From: GCA-2746795 sp964643965 | GTDB taxonomy: Bacteria > Chloroflexota > Anaerolineae > Promineifilales > Promineifilaceae | Assembly (NCBI GenBank): GCA_964643965.1 | Contig: CAZXVH010000014.1 | Coordinates: forward strand, 6,571 to 70,570 | Length of the DNA stretch: 64,000 nt | Reading direction: 5' to 3' | In this document: positions 35,214 to 44,574 of the stretch, in pieces | Position numbering within the stretch: the first letter of the stretch is position 1 | Layout: the number at the start of each line of letters is the position of its first letter | Position numbers and translations under genes: made by a program | Notes under the pieces: generated by a model | What the model saw: only the letters and a program-made list of their open reading frames with translations | Databases searched by the model: none | Told to the model about the DNA's origin: nothing

Positions 35214-35705
35214 TCAGGCCGGTATGGCGAGTTTGTGACCGCAGGCCGCGCAGAATTTATCGTCGCCGTCTACTTTAGCGCCGCACTGGGGGCAAAACTG
35301 GGTGCGACCATTGGCGGAAACGGCCGTTTTACCGGGCAATCCTGAGCCGATGGCGGCACCTTGTTTCTGCGCTCGCACCCGGTTGAGCGCCGCCTCGATT
35401 TGGGCGGCCACGTCGTCCGGCGGCGCTTCTCTGCCCAGGGCATCGATCTCTTGGAGAACGGCCGTAGCTACAGCGACCAACTGCTCCCGCTGCGCCTGAT
35501 ACACATCATCCGGTATTTTGTTCGTCTCATGATCAAAATCGAGCGCCCGGATTTCTTCAAGCACCGCTTCCTTTTGCGCCAAGAGCCGTTGCTTGCGGCT
35601 GAGCGGCCGTTCGTCCCGCCGCCTTGCCACCAAAAAAGGCTGCGCCAAAAATAAACCAGAAATAATGAGTAAAGCCAGGGCCAGTAGTATGGAACCAATT
35701 GACAT
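35214..35705 (-). CDS. CcmI-like membrane protein with C-terminal zinc ribbon
   Basis: 163 residues. N-terminal TM helix (about 4-26), a cytoplasmic coiled-coil segment (LSRKQRLLAQKEAVLEEIRA, FDHETNKI) like the first part of CcmI, and a C-terminal zinc ribbon CPQCG...CAACG (about 138-156). Classical CcmI continues as a periplasmic TPR chaperone, absent here. Position between ccmG-like and the diheme cytochrome supports a maturation role. The zinc ribbon is not part of the normal CcmI fold. Confidence 0.68.
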   Translation of the reverse strand: MSIGSILLALALLIISGLFLAQPFLVARRRDERPLSRKQRLLAQKEAVLEEIRALDFDHETNKIPDDVYQAQREQLVAVATAVLQEIDALGREAPPDDVAAQIEAALNRVRAQKQGAAIGSGLPGKTAVSANGRTQFCPQCGAKVDGDDKFCAACGHKLAIPA

Positions 35706-35722
35706 AATCGATGTGCGGTTTA

Positions 35723-35865
35723 CAGTCGTCAGTCGTCAGTTATCAGTCGTCAGTCGTCAGTCTTCAGTTTTCAATCGTCACTCTTCAATGGTCAGGTCCC
35801 TTAACTATCCACTGACTGTTCACTGTCCACTGTTCACTGTTCACTGTTTACTGTCCACTATCCCC
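35723..35865. repeat. Two adjacent heptamer arrays inside the ccm operon
   Basis: Ten CAGTCGT-type units at 35723-35792, then about nine CACTGTT-type units at 35803-35865. They fill the 152-bp gap between the ccmI-like and ccmG-like genes and reach the end of the latter. Confidence 0.88.
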
Positions 35866-36466
35866 CGCTCCCTCCCTCCGCTAAAAGTGTGTTAATGGTA
35901 TTGATCATGGCCGGGCCGTTGACCGGGCCAATGACCACATCGGCGATCACGCCATCTTTGCCAATGAAAAAGGTCTCCGGTACGCCGGTAATTTCATAGT
36001 CGCTGGAAATGGATGTGCCCAGGTCTGGGGCATTGGGATAAGTGATGCCAAATTCTTCCAGGTAGCGTATCGAATTGGGTTCCACATCGGCATAGGCCAC
36101 GCCCAGGAAAACCACATCTTCATTGGCGAACTGCCGCGACGCCTGCTCCAGTAAATCCGCCTCTACGCGGCATTCGACGCACCAGGAAGCCCAAAAGTTA
36201 AGCACAACCACTTTGCCCCTCATCTCTTCCAGGGTAGAAGCAGGCTTCTGCTGCCACTCGTAGCCATTAAAATATTCAACCGTGAATTGGGGCGCGACCT
36301 GGCCGGCTTCCGGTCGGGTCTTGTTGGCGTTCATCAAGCCCCAACCCACCAGCGCCAGAACGCCGATAACGGCCGTCCATAACAAAATTGTACTCAGCCG
36401 ATATTTGCTCTTGTTTTCAGCGGGTTCCCCCACTTGTTTATCCGCTGGCTGAATGGTATCCGTCAT
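35858..36466 (-). CDS. Thiol:disulfide oxidoreductase, CcmG/ResA/TlpA-like
   Basis: 202 residues. TM anchor at about 25-45, then a thioredoxin fold facing outside. Active site WASWCVECRVE: CxxC with V-E between the cysteines, as in CcmG/ResA types; a cis-Pro (GVPETF) follows. Reduces apocytochrome CxxCH cysteines before heme attachment. Lies between ccmH and the ccmI-like gene. Confidence 0.88.
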   Translation of the reverse strand: MTDTIQPADKQVGEPAENKSKYRLSTILLWTAVIGVLALVGWGLMNANKTRPEAGQVAPQFTVEYFNGYEWQQKPASTLEEMRGKVVVLNFWASWCVECRVEADLLEQASRQFANEDVVFLGVAYADVEPNSIRYLEEFGITYPNAPDLGTSISSDYEITGVPETFFIGKDGVIADVVIGPVNGPAMINTINTLLAEGGSGG

Positions 36467-36478
36467 AGTTCACCTTTT

Positions 36479-36534
36479 CGGTAATCGGTAACTGTTAACT
36501 GTCCACTGTTCACTGTTCACCGTCTACTGTCCAC
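36479..36534. repeat. Heptamer array supplying the ccmH stop codon
   Basis: Eight 7-bp units (CGGTAAT to TGTCCAC types). The TAG stop of ccmH (36526-36524, minus strand) lies inside this array, so the CcmH C-terminus ends in repeat-derived sequence. Confidence 0.82.
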
Positions 36535-37078
36535 GTAATTCTTGTTCAATGCGGGCGGCGTAATCATCAGGGGCAGGCGGGGGAGCAACGGCCGTTTCCC
36601 CCACCACGCCCTCTGTTTCATCCGTGCGCAGCCCTTTCATATAGCGGACAAAAAATACCAGCCCTAAGGCCACCGCCACAAACGGCAGCAGCCACAAAAC
36701 AAAGTTGACGCCGGTACGCGGCGGCCGTGCCAGGGCGCTGTCGCCATACTGGCGCACAAAATAGTCGAAAATATCTTGCTTGCTTTCGCCCGCCGCCAAC
36801 TTGGTGCGGATCAACTCCCGCCAATCGGCGCACGCCTGGGTGGGACAGACATCCAGGGGCGTGTTTTCACACACCGGGCAGTATATGTCCTTAGCCACCT
36901 CATTGACTTCATCGTCTGATACGGCCACGACCGGCGCTTCTGTTTCACCCTCTTGGGCTGCAACTGGCAGGGCCGCTACAGCAGCCCAGGCCACCAGCAG
37001 CAGGCTTAAGATAAACAGCCACCACCATAACACGGCTGGCGCTCTGCGCTCTCCACTCCGATTCATTTTCTTATTCAT
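36524..37078 (-). CDS. ccmH: Cytochrome c maturation protein CcmH (CycL/NrfF type)
   Basis: 184 residues. Signal/TM helix at about 15-40, the redox motif IYCPVCENTPLDVC with CPVC in place of the classical CPQC/CRVC, a three-helix domain (ADWRELIRTKLAAGESKQDI, YFVRQYG), then a TM helix (about 123-145). CcmH holds apocytochrome thiols for heme ligation with CcmF. Starts 4 nt after the ccmF stop with GGAG overlapping that stop, so the two are coupled. The segment after CPVC has extra cysteines (LDVCPTQAC). Confidence 0.9.
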   Translation of the reverse strand: MNKKMNRSGERRAPAVLWWWLFILSLLLVAWAAVAALPVAAQEGETEAPVVAVSDDEVNEVAKDIYCPVCENTPLDVCPTQACADWRELIRTKLAAGESKQDIFDYFVRQYGDSALARPPRTGVNFVLWLLPFVAVALGLVFFVRYMKGLRTDETEGVVGETAVAPPPAPDDYAARIEQELRGQ

Positions 37079-37082
37079 GACC

Positions 37083-39086
37083 TCAATCTCCCGCCACGCC
37101 CAGGGCCACGCTGCGCTCCCGTTTGGCCACAGCCACCGCTTCTTTGCGTGGATCTGGCCAGGCCGCCACCAACGTCCCGATGACAAAGATGAGGCCACCG
37201 GCCCATATCCAGTTAATCAACGGGTTGACATAGACGCGGAAGGTGGCTTCGGTGGCGGTGGTCGGCTCCCAGTTCACCAGGAGGACGTAAAAATCTTCGG
37301 CGATGGTGGAGCGGGCTGCCGGGATGGTCATGGGTTGGCCGGTGCGGGTATAGAACTCGGTGCGCGGCCGGATGTTTTTGACGAAACGGCCGTTATAAAA
37401 CACATCCACATCCGCTTCCGTAATCAGCAAATCGTCCGGCCCCGGGAAGCGTTCGGCGCCGTTAAAAACCATCGTATAAGCGCCCATCGTCAGGCTTTCC
37501 CCATTTTGCAAGCTCAACTGCGTCTGCTGCTGGAACAACTCCGTGCCGATGATGCCAAAAGCCATCACCAATACGCCCATGTGGATCCAGTAGCCGCCAT
37601 ACCGCCGCCGATTGCGAGAGAGTAAACGGCCGTAAGCCGTCCACGGTTTCTCACCCCGCTTCATACGCGCCCGCGTCCCTTTCCAGAACTCCAACAGCGT
37701 CAGAATCACAGAGAATATCACGATCCACATGCCCAGCAGCGCCGCCCAATAACGAATACCGAGGGCAAACAAAACGGCCGTTACCACCAACGCCGCCACC
37801 GCCGGCCACAGCAAAGACATCTCCAGCCGCTTGACGCTCGTCTTATACCACATCGTCAACGGGGCCACGCCCATGAGCAGTAGCAAAGCGGCAAACAACG
37901 GCGCCAACGCCTGCTCATACACCGGCGCCCCCACAAAACCTTTCTCGCCGGTAAACAGTTCCGAGAAAATGGGGTAATAGGTGAACAAGAAAACGACCGC
38001 CAAAATAGCCATGATAATGAAGTTGTTATAAAGAAAAGCCGCTTCCCGCGATAAAAAGGAACTGATCTGATTCTTAGACGCCAATTCTTCTCGCCGCGCC
38101 GTCATCCAATAAGCGGAAAAGATGAACATGATGACGATGAAGCCAAAGAAGAAGGGGCCAATGGCCGACTGGGCAAAGGAATGCACCGAGGAAATGACGC
38201 CGCTGCGCACCACAAAAGTACCCAAAATGACCAGGCAGTAGGTGAGGACAATCAAGAAGATATTCCACGTCTTAAACATTTCCCGCTTTTCTTGAATCAT
38301 CACTGAATGCAGGAAAGCTGTGCCCGCCAGCCAGGGCATCAACGAAGCATTCTCCACCGGGTCCCAGGCCCAATAACCGCCCCACCCTAACACATCATAC
38401 GCCCAACGGCCGCCCAAAATGAGGCCCAGGCTTAAAAATAACCAGGCCACCAGCGTCCAGCGGCGCGTGGTACGAATCCAACGATCATCCAACTGTTTGG
38501 AGATGAGCGCCGCCATAGCAAAGCTGTAGGGGATGACAAAACCAACAAAACCCAAATAAAGCATCGGCGGATGGATAATCATGCCAGGATGGCGTAGCAG
38601 CGGATTTAAACCGTTGCCATCTGGCGGAATCATCACCATACGGGTGAAGGGGTTTTCAATAAAAGCAGAAATGCCCAGGAAAAATATCTGGGTGAAGCTG
38701 ACCACCATAATCACGTAGGGCATCAGCGCCCGGTCTGCATTCCATTTTCGGGCCATCACCACAGCGGCAAACGCCGCCAGCAGTAAATTCCAAAACAGCA
38801 GCGACCCCGCCTGCCCACCCCACAACGAAGTCACCTTCAAATAGGTAGGCATTTCAATGCTGGAAACGCGCCACACATATTCGATAGAAAAATCATTATT
38901 TAACAGGGAAATAACCAACGTGCCGGCGGCAATCGCTACCAACGGAAAAACTAAAATCACACCGTTGCGGGCGCTTTCCACCCAACGCGGGTCATCCCGG
39001 CGGCTGCCATACCAACCGGCAAACGCCGCAAATATTGATACGAGCAAGGCCAACAGCAAGGCAAAATAACCTAAATCAGCAATCAT
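37083..39086 (-). CDS. ccmF: Heme lyase CcmF (NrfE family)
   Basis: 667 residues with about 15 TM helices. The tryptophan-rich WWD signature is WGGYWAWDPVENASLMPWL, preceded by VTSLWGGQAGSLLFW and followed by conserved His-containing loops. CcmF takes heme from CcmE and joins it to apocytochrome with CcmH. Full length for the family. Operon order on the minus strand: ccmE, ccmF, ccmH, ccmG-like, ccmI-like, diheme cytochrome. ccmA, B, C and D are not in the window. Confidence 0.94.
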   Translation of the reverse strand: MIADLGYFALLLALLVSIFAAFAGWYGSRRDDPRWVESARNGVILVFPLVAIAAGTLVISLLNNDFSIEYVWRVSSIEMPTYLKVTSLWGGQAGSLLFWNLLLAAFAAVVMARKWNADRALMPYVIMVVSFTQIFFLGISAFIENPFTRMVMIPPDGNGLNPLLRHPGMIIHPPMLYLGFVGFVIPYSFAMAALISKQLDDRWIRTTRRWTLVAWLFLSLGLILGGRWAYDVLGWGGYWAWDPVENASLMPWLAGTAFLHSVMIQEKREMFKTWNIFLIVLTYCLVILGTFVVRSGVISSVHSFAQSAIGPFFFGFIVIMFIFSAYWMTARREELASKNQISSFLSREAAFLYNNFIIMAILAVVFLFTYYPIFSELFTGEKGFVGAPVYEQALAPLFAALLLLMGVAPLTMWYKTSVKRLEMSLLWPAVAALVVTAVLFALGIRYWAALLGMWIVIFSVILTLLEFWKGTRARMKRGEKPWTAYGRLLSRNRRRYGGYWIHMGVLVMAFGIIGTELFQQQTQLSLQNGESLTMGAYTMVFNGAERFPGPDDLLITEADVDVFYNGRFVKNIRPRTEFYTRTGQPMTIPAARSTIAEDFYVLLVNWEPTTATEATFRVYVNPLINWIWAGGLIFVIGTLVAAWPDPRKEAVAVAKRERSVALGVAGD

Positions 39087-39148
39087 ATTGCTTCTCCAAA
39101 TGATAAAAGTAGCCGTTCAGACTGGTAGAAATGTTGTTCTCTGTGTAG

Positions 39149-39192
39149 AGCGATTTTCTAAATCGCTTTCTGAACGATTTGGCAAATCATTC
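39149..39192. repeat. Two consecutive hairpins between ccmE and ccmF
   Basis: AGCGATTT-TCT-AAATCGCT (39149-39167), then GAACGATTTG-G-CAAATCATTC (39172-39192, one mismatch). They lie in the 216-bp gap and may act in RNA processing or be REP-like elements; they resemble the palindrome at 20473-20492. Confidence 0.6.
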
Positions 39193-39302
39193 TACAATTT
39201 GCCATAAAAATAAAGAGGGGCGGATTATAGTCAATCCAGCCCCCTGCTTTCAAAAAACATACATTACAGTTCTAAACTCAGTGGATCAGATGCGAGACGA
39301 CC

Positions 39303-39803
39303 TTAACTAGCCGGCTGCTCCATGCCTTCATATTCCATTTCTTCATAGCGCGTGGGGCATTTTAGGAAAAGGCCGCCAGGGTTGGCGGTAAAGTTGCCCA
39401 TTTGATCCGCGCTTCCCTCAACGAGGGCCTGGGCCTGTTCTTGCAGCAGGTCCGGTTTTGGCTCATTGAGGACAATGATGTGAAGGCGCTGCCCAGGCGC
39501 GGCCGGGTTATCGACGATATCGAATTCTAGCCGGGAATTGGTAGAATCAATCTGGGTATATTTCACGGTGTCGCCCAGTACATAGCCAGATACACGTAAA
39601 TCACGGCCGACCAAACGGCTTTGCTCCGCATAAAACTCATCTACTGTCTTGTAAAGTTGGGTGCTGCCGCTCATGGCATTCACCACTAAATAACCAATCG
39701 CGGCCACCAACAAGAGTCCGCCAACGACAAATTTCCAACGATTGTTCTTAGGTTTATCCAGAGCCAGCTCACCGCCTGTATTGGTCCATGAAGTATCAGC
39801 CAT
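39303..39803 (-). CDS. ccmE: Heme chaperone CcmE, CxxxY variant
   Basis: 166 residues. N-terminal TM (about 22-44), then the OB-fold. The heme-attachment loop reads LFLKCPTRYEEM: Cys149-x3-Tyr153 where most bacteria have HxxxY. This is the CxxxY class described for archaea and Desulfovibrio, where heme binds covalently to Cys. Passes heme to CcmF, encoded next on the strand. A CcmH gene is present in the same operon, unlike the CcmH-lacking systems from which the CxxxY type was first described. Confidence 0.9.
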   Translation of the reverse strand: MADTSWTNTGGELALDKPKNNRWKFVVGGLLLVAAIGYLVVNAMSGSTQLYKTVDEFYAEQSRLVGRDLRVSGYVLGDTVKYTQIDSTNSRLEFDIVDNPAAPGQRLHIIVLNEPKPDLLQEQAQALVEGSADQMGNFTANPGGLFLKCPTRYEEMEYEGMEQPAS

Positions 39804-39994
39804 GATATCTCTCTCCTAAATAGCTGGTCATCTCTTCTGTGATGACTAAATTTTTCTTTAATAGAGACTTTTGGCGTTCAAAAGTCTGATTAATGTTGCC
39901 TGATTGTGTGAACAAATTATACTGTGGTTTCAATCTGAGTGTTACAGGATTAAGGATTTCTTATTATACTACCATTCAAGCATAAATCATTATT

Positions 39995-40597
39995 ATGAAT
40001 GCAAACACAAACAAATCGTGGACTTTAGAAAATATCTTAGACAAATTGGACGCCACCCGCGAACAATTGCTGGTGGCAATTGAAATATTGCCAGATGAAG
40101 CGCTGCTGGAAGAAAATGCTGTCGGCCGTTTTTCTATTGCAGATGTGCTGGCGATTCAAGCGGCCTGGGAAGCGGAGTTGGTCACCGGCTTGATGCGCCT
40201 GGACCAAGGCAAAAAACCGGAGCGCCTGCTGGCTGCCCTGGCTGACCCCAAGCCTTACAATAAAGAGCGTTACTTTGAAAATAAAGAGCGCTCGTTAGAC
40301 AGTATTTTCAATGATTATCAGCAGGCGCGGGTGCAGGTGGAACAGTGGTTGGAAGAATTTTCGGAAAAGGCATTGAATGATCCCAAGCGCTTCTCCGCCT
40401 TACAAGGACGAACGCTTGCCACTATCGTGGGGCAAGTGACCTGGGAACGAGAAGAAAAGTATATTTCGCCCTTCTCAGCGTTTGCCCAGGCGTGGGCGGA
40501 CAGCCGCCAGGTAAATGATCCGCTAACCGACCCCGGCTTTATCCCACTGACTAATCTAACAACGGAGGAAGACCCCGATGACGATGACTCAAATTAA
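39995..40597 (+). CDS. DinB-like four-helix protein (ClbS/DfsB family-like)
   Basis: 200 residues, mostly helical: TLENILDKLDATREQLLVAI, ADVLAIQAAWEAELVTGLM, SIFNDYQQARVQVEQWLEEF, TIVGQVTWEREEKYISPF. Fits the DinB/ClbS-DfsB superfamily of four-helix bundles. The metal His of active DinB enzymes are replaced, so catalysis is doubtful. Acidic tail (EEDPDDDDSN). TATACT at about 39963-39968 is a possible -10. It overlaps the YgfZ gene by 20 nt, so they are co-translated. Confidence 0.7.
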   Translation: MNANTNKSWTLENILDKLDATREQLLVAIEILPDEALLEENAVGRFSIADVLAIQAAWEAELVTGLMRLDQGKKPERLLAALADPKPYNKERYFENKERSLDSIFNDYQQARVQVEQWLEEFSEKALNDPKRFSALQGRTLATIVGQVTWEREEKYISPFSAFAQAWADSRQVNDPLTDPGFIPLTNLTTEEDPDDDDSN

Positions 40598-41546
40598 CCC
40601 CAAAGTATATGAAGCGGCGCACACAACGGCCGTTCTCACCAACCGCAGCATTCTAGGCGTCCTCAAATTTTCCGGCGCTACCCGGTTGGACCTCATCAAC
40701 CGCATGTCTACCCAGGCGGTGCTAAACTTACAGCCCGGCGAAGGGGCAGCCACCGTGCTGACCACCGATGTGGGGCGCATCATCGACCGGCTGCTGCTCT
40801 ACGCCGCCAGCGACGCCGCCTATGCCCTCACCGGCGAAAACAATGCTGAGGCCATCGCCCGGTACTTGATGCGCTTTGTCTTTTTTAATGATGATTTTCA
40901 TATTGAGGATTTGAGTGGAGAAACGGCCGTTTTCGCCATTTACGGTCCCCAGGCAGCCGCCCTCCTCAACCAGGCCGGTTTCTCTGAGACTGACATCCCC
41001 TTGCACCATTGGCGGCAGACGACAGTGGGCGAGATAACCGCCACTCTTCACCGCACCGATCCCATCGCCGGCGACGGCTACTTTGTCATGTGCAATGAGA
41101 CAGACCGTGAGGCGCTGTGGCAGCATTTGCTCAGTACCGGCGTCACCCCCGCCACCCCCGATGAGTACGAGTTTTTGCGTATCGAAAGCGGCGTCAAGCG
41201 TCTGGGGCATGAACTGGGCCAGGATTACATCCCGCTGGAAGCAGATTTGTGGGAGGATGTGTCGTTTCGTAAGGGCTGTTACATTGGTCAGGAGATTATC
41301 GCCCGCATGGAAAGCCGCAGCCGATTGGCCAAGAAAGTGGTTAAACTCTACCCGGCCGCCCCGGTAGCCGAAGGGGAGACCATCACAGCTGCGGGCAAAA
41401 AAGCGGGTTCCGTCACTTCAGCCGCCGTTGGCCCCACGGGCGCTGTGGCCTTGGGCTATGTGAAAACGGCCGTTCTGGAAGCCCATACCCCGCTCATGAT
41501 TGGCGAAACGGCCGTGACAGCCATCCACGAAAATCCTCGGAAATAA
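40578..41546 (+). CDS. ygfZ: Folate-dependent Fe-S maturation/tRNA-modification protein YgfZ
   Basis: 322 residues, GcvT-like fold. The diagnostic YgfZ motif is FRKGCYIGQEIIARMESR (Cys within KGCYxGQE). YgfZ uses tetrahydrofolate to support assembly or repair of certain [4Fe-4S] enzymes. GGAGGA precedes ATG 40578. Three AACGGCCGTT sites are in frame (read TAV). The convergent RNase T2 gene begins at the next base. Confidence 0.9.
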   Translation: MTMTQINPKVYEAAHTTAVLTNRSILGVLKFSGATRLDLINRMSTQAVLNLQPGEGAATVLTTDVGRIIDRLLLYAASDAAYALTGENNAEAIARYLMRFVFFNDDFHIEDLSGETAVFAIYGPQAAALLNQAGFSETDIPLHHWRQTTVGEITATLHRTDPIAGDGYFVMCNETDREALWQHLLSTGVTPATPDEYEFLRIESGVKRLGHELGQDYIPLEADLWEDVSFRKGCYIGQEIIARMESRSRLAKKVVKLYPAAPVAEGETITAAGKKAGSVTSAAVGPTGAVALGYVKTAVLEAHTPLMIGETAVTAIHENPRK

Positions 41547-42503
41547 TCAATTGACCGCATCTACCCAAAATTCGGTCGGGCAATTACCTTGAGGCCGCAT
41601 TTCTTCAGCCGGAAACAAGGCTGAAAAATCAGCCACCGTTGCCAATTCCTTTTTGAGTACCAGCCGAATTTCAGTGAGCAGGCTGACGCCGCCCACCTCA
41701 TTGCAGCGCAGGGAGAGGTAATCAGCGCTGCCCGGCCCAAATTCCGCTTCAAACTCACGCAATAGATCAGAGCGCGACACTTCCCGGCCAATATGAGCGG
41801 CTACGACCTGATTGAACTCCGTTTGGGCGAACTGCGCCGCCAACGCATTGCTCAAGGCGAAATAGGCGTCGGCGTCCATGCCGGCGCAAACGCCGTGCTT
41901 GTACCACTCGTGGTGATCTAAACATGAAGCCACGCCTGGCATATAGAGGCTCAGATCGTGGGCAACGGCCGTTGACAAAGCCAAATCCGGCAATTCACAC
42001 CACTCCCCCGCTTTGTCGGCGCTGACGAGGGCGGATGGCTGGGCACAGTAAGCAAAAGAGTGGGAGGGATCGTCTGCCTGGTTAGGCCACAGCCCGTGCA
42101 AGACAAAGTTCGTGGCATCATAACGGTCGCGGGTTTGGCTGGCGCATTCCGGTTTGCGGCTTTGGCTCTCACAAAAGGCGGGCTGCCAGCTCAACGCCAG
42201 GACGTAGTAGTCGAAATCGCCATCGGCATTGGCCCAGGGCATATCGCTATGTGTGGGTATGGGGAGATTGGTAGGGGCCACCTCTACCACAACTGCTTCC
42301 TGCGCCTCGGGTACGTCATTCGACGACAACGAATCAGCCACCACCGTCGCCGCTACAGTTGTTATCTCCTCTGGCAGCGCTTCACCGCGCAGGCTGAGCA
42401 GCCCATTAACGCCTAAAATCAACAGCGCCAGGATCAACAAAATCGCGCCGCCATGTTTGCCGGAAATATGGATGTTTGTCTTTTTTGATTGTTTAGATTT
42501 CAT
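41547..42503 (-). CDS. Secreted/membrane-anchored ribonuclease T2
   Basis: 318 residues from ATG 42503. One N-terminal TM helix (about 20-40), a 60-residue linker, then an RNase T2 domain: CAS I is FVLHGLWPN, CAS II is HHEWYKHGVC, both with catalytic His. It begins with SWQPAFCES, matching the usual LxWPPxxC start, and has paired cysteines. Cleaves RNA outside the cytoplasm, probably for phosphate/nucleotide scavenging. Follows the S9 peptidase gene, whose stop lies 21 nt upstream. Confidence 0.9.
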   Translation of the reverse strand: MKSKQSKKTNIHISGKHGGAILLILALLILGVNGLLSLRGEALPEEITTVAATVVADSLSSNDVPEAQEAVVVEVAPTNLPIPTHSDMPWANADGDFDYYVLALSWQPAFCESQSRKPECASQTRDRYDATNFVLHGLWPNQADDPSHSFAYCAQPSALVSADKAGEWCELPDLALSTAVAHDLSLYMPGVASCLDHHEWYKHGVCAGMDADAYFALSNALAAQFAQTEFNQVVAAHIGREVSRSDLLREFEAEFGPGSADYLSLRCNEVGGVSLLTEIRLVLKKELATVADFSALFPAEEMRPQGNCPTEFWVDAVN

Positions 42504-42523
42504 ACAGTTAGACCTGACTAGTC

Positions 42524-44533
42524 TCACAGGTATTTATCAAACCAGCGCAAAATATGGTGCAAGCGCTCGATGCGGCGATCCGTGCGGCCGGTGCGGGAAA
42601 GGCCATGCGGTTCATCCGGGAAGAGAACCAGTTCCGTATCGACGCCCAACCGTTTGAGCGCCACAAACAACTGTTCCCCCTGCTCTTGCGCCACGCGGTA
42701 ATCCGCCTGGCTGTGGATCACCAGCGTGGGTGTTTGAGCGCCGCCCACATATTTCATGGGAGATTGCGCCCAGTACGTCTCTAAATTCTCAAATGGCGGT
42801 TTGTCTTCGCCGAAGGTTTGTTGAAAGGCCCAGTTGACGTCGCTAGAGCCCCACATGCTCACCAGATTATTGACGCCGCGCTGAGACACGGCCGCTTTAA
42901 ACTGCTGCGAACGGCCGATAATCATGCTGGTCATATAGCCACCATAACTGCCGCCGGTGACGCCCATGCGCTCCACATCGATGTAGGGCTTTTGCATCAT
43001 ATATTCCCACCACGCCTGCACATCCTCATAATCGACGGTTCCCCAGCGGTTCCAGATCGCTTTGCAATGTGCCTCGCCATACCCCTGCCCACCCCGCGGA
43101 TTGCTGAAATACACCACATAACCGTGCGCCGCCAGGAAGTAAAATTCGTGCATGAAGGTGTGACCGTACTGCACCTGTGGCCCGCCGTGTATCTCCAAAA
43201 TAGACGGGTAGGTTTTCTGCGGATCAAAGTCTGGCGGAAAGAGAATCCAGCCTTGCAGGTCATAGCCATCTCTGGCTTTAAACCACACCTCTTCAATTTC
43301 GCCCAAATCTAACTTTTTCAACCAGGATTCGTTGAAATGGGTCAATTGACGGGAACGGCCGTTTCCCATATCCTGCACCAGCAATTCCCCCGGCCGGGTG
43401 AACGTATTCAGCACATAGGCCAGCTTGTCTTGCTTGTCAGAGAAGGAATAAGGACCAACCGCCCCCTCTGCGGCTACCACCCGTTCCACCACCGGCTCAT
43501 CCGTCAGCGTCACCGAGCAGAGCATCGTATCGCCGTGGCGTGACGCCTGGAAATAAATCTTGTCGCTGTCCGCCGACCAGGTGGGCGGAACCTGCACCCC
43601 GCCGGATAGATCGCCTGAGGTGGTATCCACGCAATGCCAATCGACGCTGCCTGTCAGGTTGCGGGCGGCGCTGCTGCCGTCCACCGGGATCAGCCAGACG
43701 TTAAAATTACGCCACCAAAGGCCGCTGCCTTCAGCGCCCAGGTAGGCCAGCCAACGGCCGTCTGGCGAAAAAACAAGCAGCATTTTGGGGCCAACAGGCG
43801 TATCTAAACGGCGCATTTCGCCGCCGCCAGCCGGCAGCAGAAACAGGTCGTCATGGCCCTGAGTCAGATCCGGCGCTGCGCTGCGGTTGGAGACAAAGGC
43901 AATCGTCTGACCGTCTGGCGACCAGACCGGGTCGCCTTCATCATGCGTGTCGCCATCCGTCAGTTGAGTGGCTTTGCCGGTTTTGGCAGACACCGTCCAG
44001 ATATGCCAGCGCTCATCCGGCAGATAGCCCACGCCATCATATTTAAAGAAAGTGCGGCTGGTAACATGGCGGGCCACCACGCCCAGCTTTTTTTTCTGCT
44101 CATCCTCTTCCCGTTCCAGGGCCGCTTTGTCTTTTTTCTGTACGCTGCACAATAATGTTTTGCCGTCCGACGACCAGGAGAAATCGCCGATTTGCCCTTT
44201 GATGTCGGTTAACGGCCGGGCCTCACCGCCGCCAAACGGCAGGATGTAGAGCTGGCTCTCTTTTGCATCTTTACGATTAGAGAGGAAGGCCAGGGAACGG
44301 CCGTCTGGCGACCAACGCGGTGAGCTATCAACTTGATCGCCATAGGTGAACTGTCGCGGAGCGCCGCCGCCGGTAGGAACCAACCACAAGTTGCTGTATT
44401 TCTTCTCCGTTTTGCGCTCAATGCGCTGCACCGCCAGAATCACATAACGGCCGTCCGGGGAAATGCGGGCGTCATTTATTTGTTGAAACCGGTACAAATC
44501 TTCTGCGGAAATGTGCTTCTTTTTCTGAGCCAT
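42524..44533 (-). CDS. S9 family prolyl oligopeptidase-type peptidase
   Basis: 669 residues, no signal peptide. N-terminal beta-propeller of PD40-like repeats (SPRWSPDGRSLAFLSNR, DPVWSPDGQTIAFVSNR), then an alpha/beta hydrolase domain from about 430. Nucleophile in GVTGGSYGGYM, Asp in SQADYRVAQEQGEQLF, His in PDEPHGLSR. Acylaminoacyl-peptidase/DPP IV type; cleaves short peptides in the cytosol. GGAGGTTGAT sits directly before the ATG. Confidence 0.93.
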   Translation of the reverse strand: MAQKKKHISAEDLYRFQQINDARISPDGRYVILAVQRIERKTEKKYSNLWLVPTGGGAPRQFTYGDQVDSSPRWSPDGRSLAFLSNRKDAKESQLYILPFGGGEARPLTDIKGQIGDFSWSSDGKTLLCSVQKKDKAALEREEDEQKKKLGVVARHVTSRTFFKYDGVGYLPDERWHIWTVSAKTGKATQLTDGDTHDEGDPVWSPDGQTIAFVSNRSAAPDLTQGHDDLFLLPAGGGEMRRLDTPVGPKMLLVFSPDGRWLAYLGAEGSGLWWRNFNVWLIPVDGSSAARNLTGSVDWHCVDTTSGDLSGGVQVPPTWSADSDKIYFQASRHGDTMLCSVTLTDEPVVERVVAAEGAVGPYSFSDKQDKLAYVLNTFTRPGELLVQDMGNGRSRQLTHFNESWLKKLDLGEIEEVWFKARDGYDLQGWILFPPDFDPQKTYPSILEIHGGPQVQYGHTFMHEFYFLAAHGYVVYFSNPRGGQGYGEAHCKAIWNRWGTVDYEDVQAWWEYMMQKPYIDVERMGVTGGSYGGYMTSMIIGRSQQFKAAVSQRGVNNLVSMWGSSDVNWAFQQTFGEDKPPFENLETYWAQSPMKYVGGAQTPTLVIHSQADYRVAQEQGEQLFVALKRLGVDTELVLFPDEPHGLSRTGRTDRRIERLHHILRWFDKYL

Positions 44534-44574
44534 ATCAACCTCCGTTCAGGTATGCTCTTTGGGAAATAAAATTC

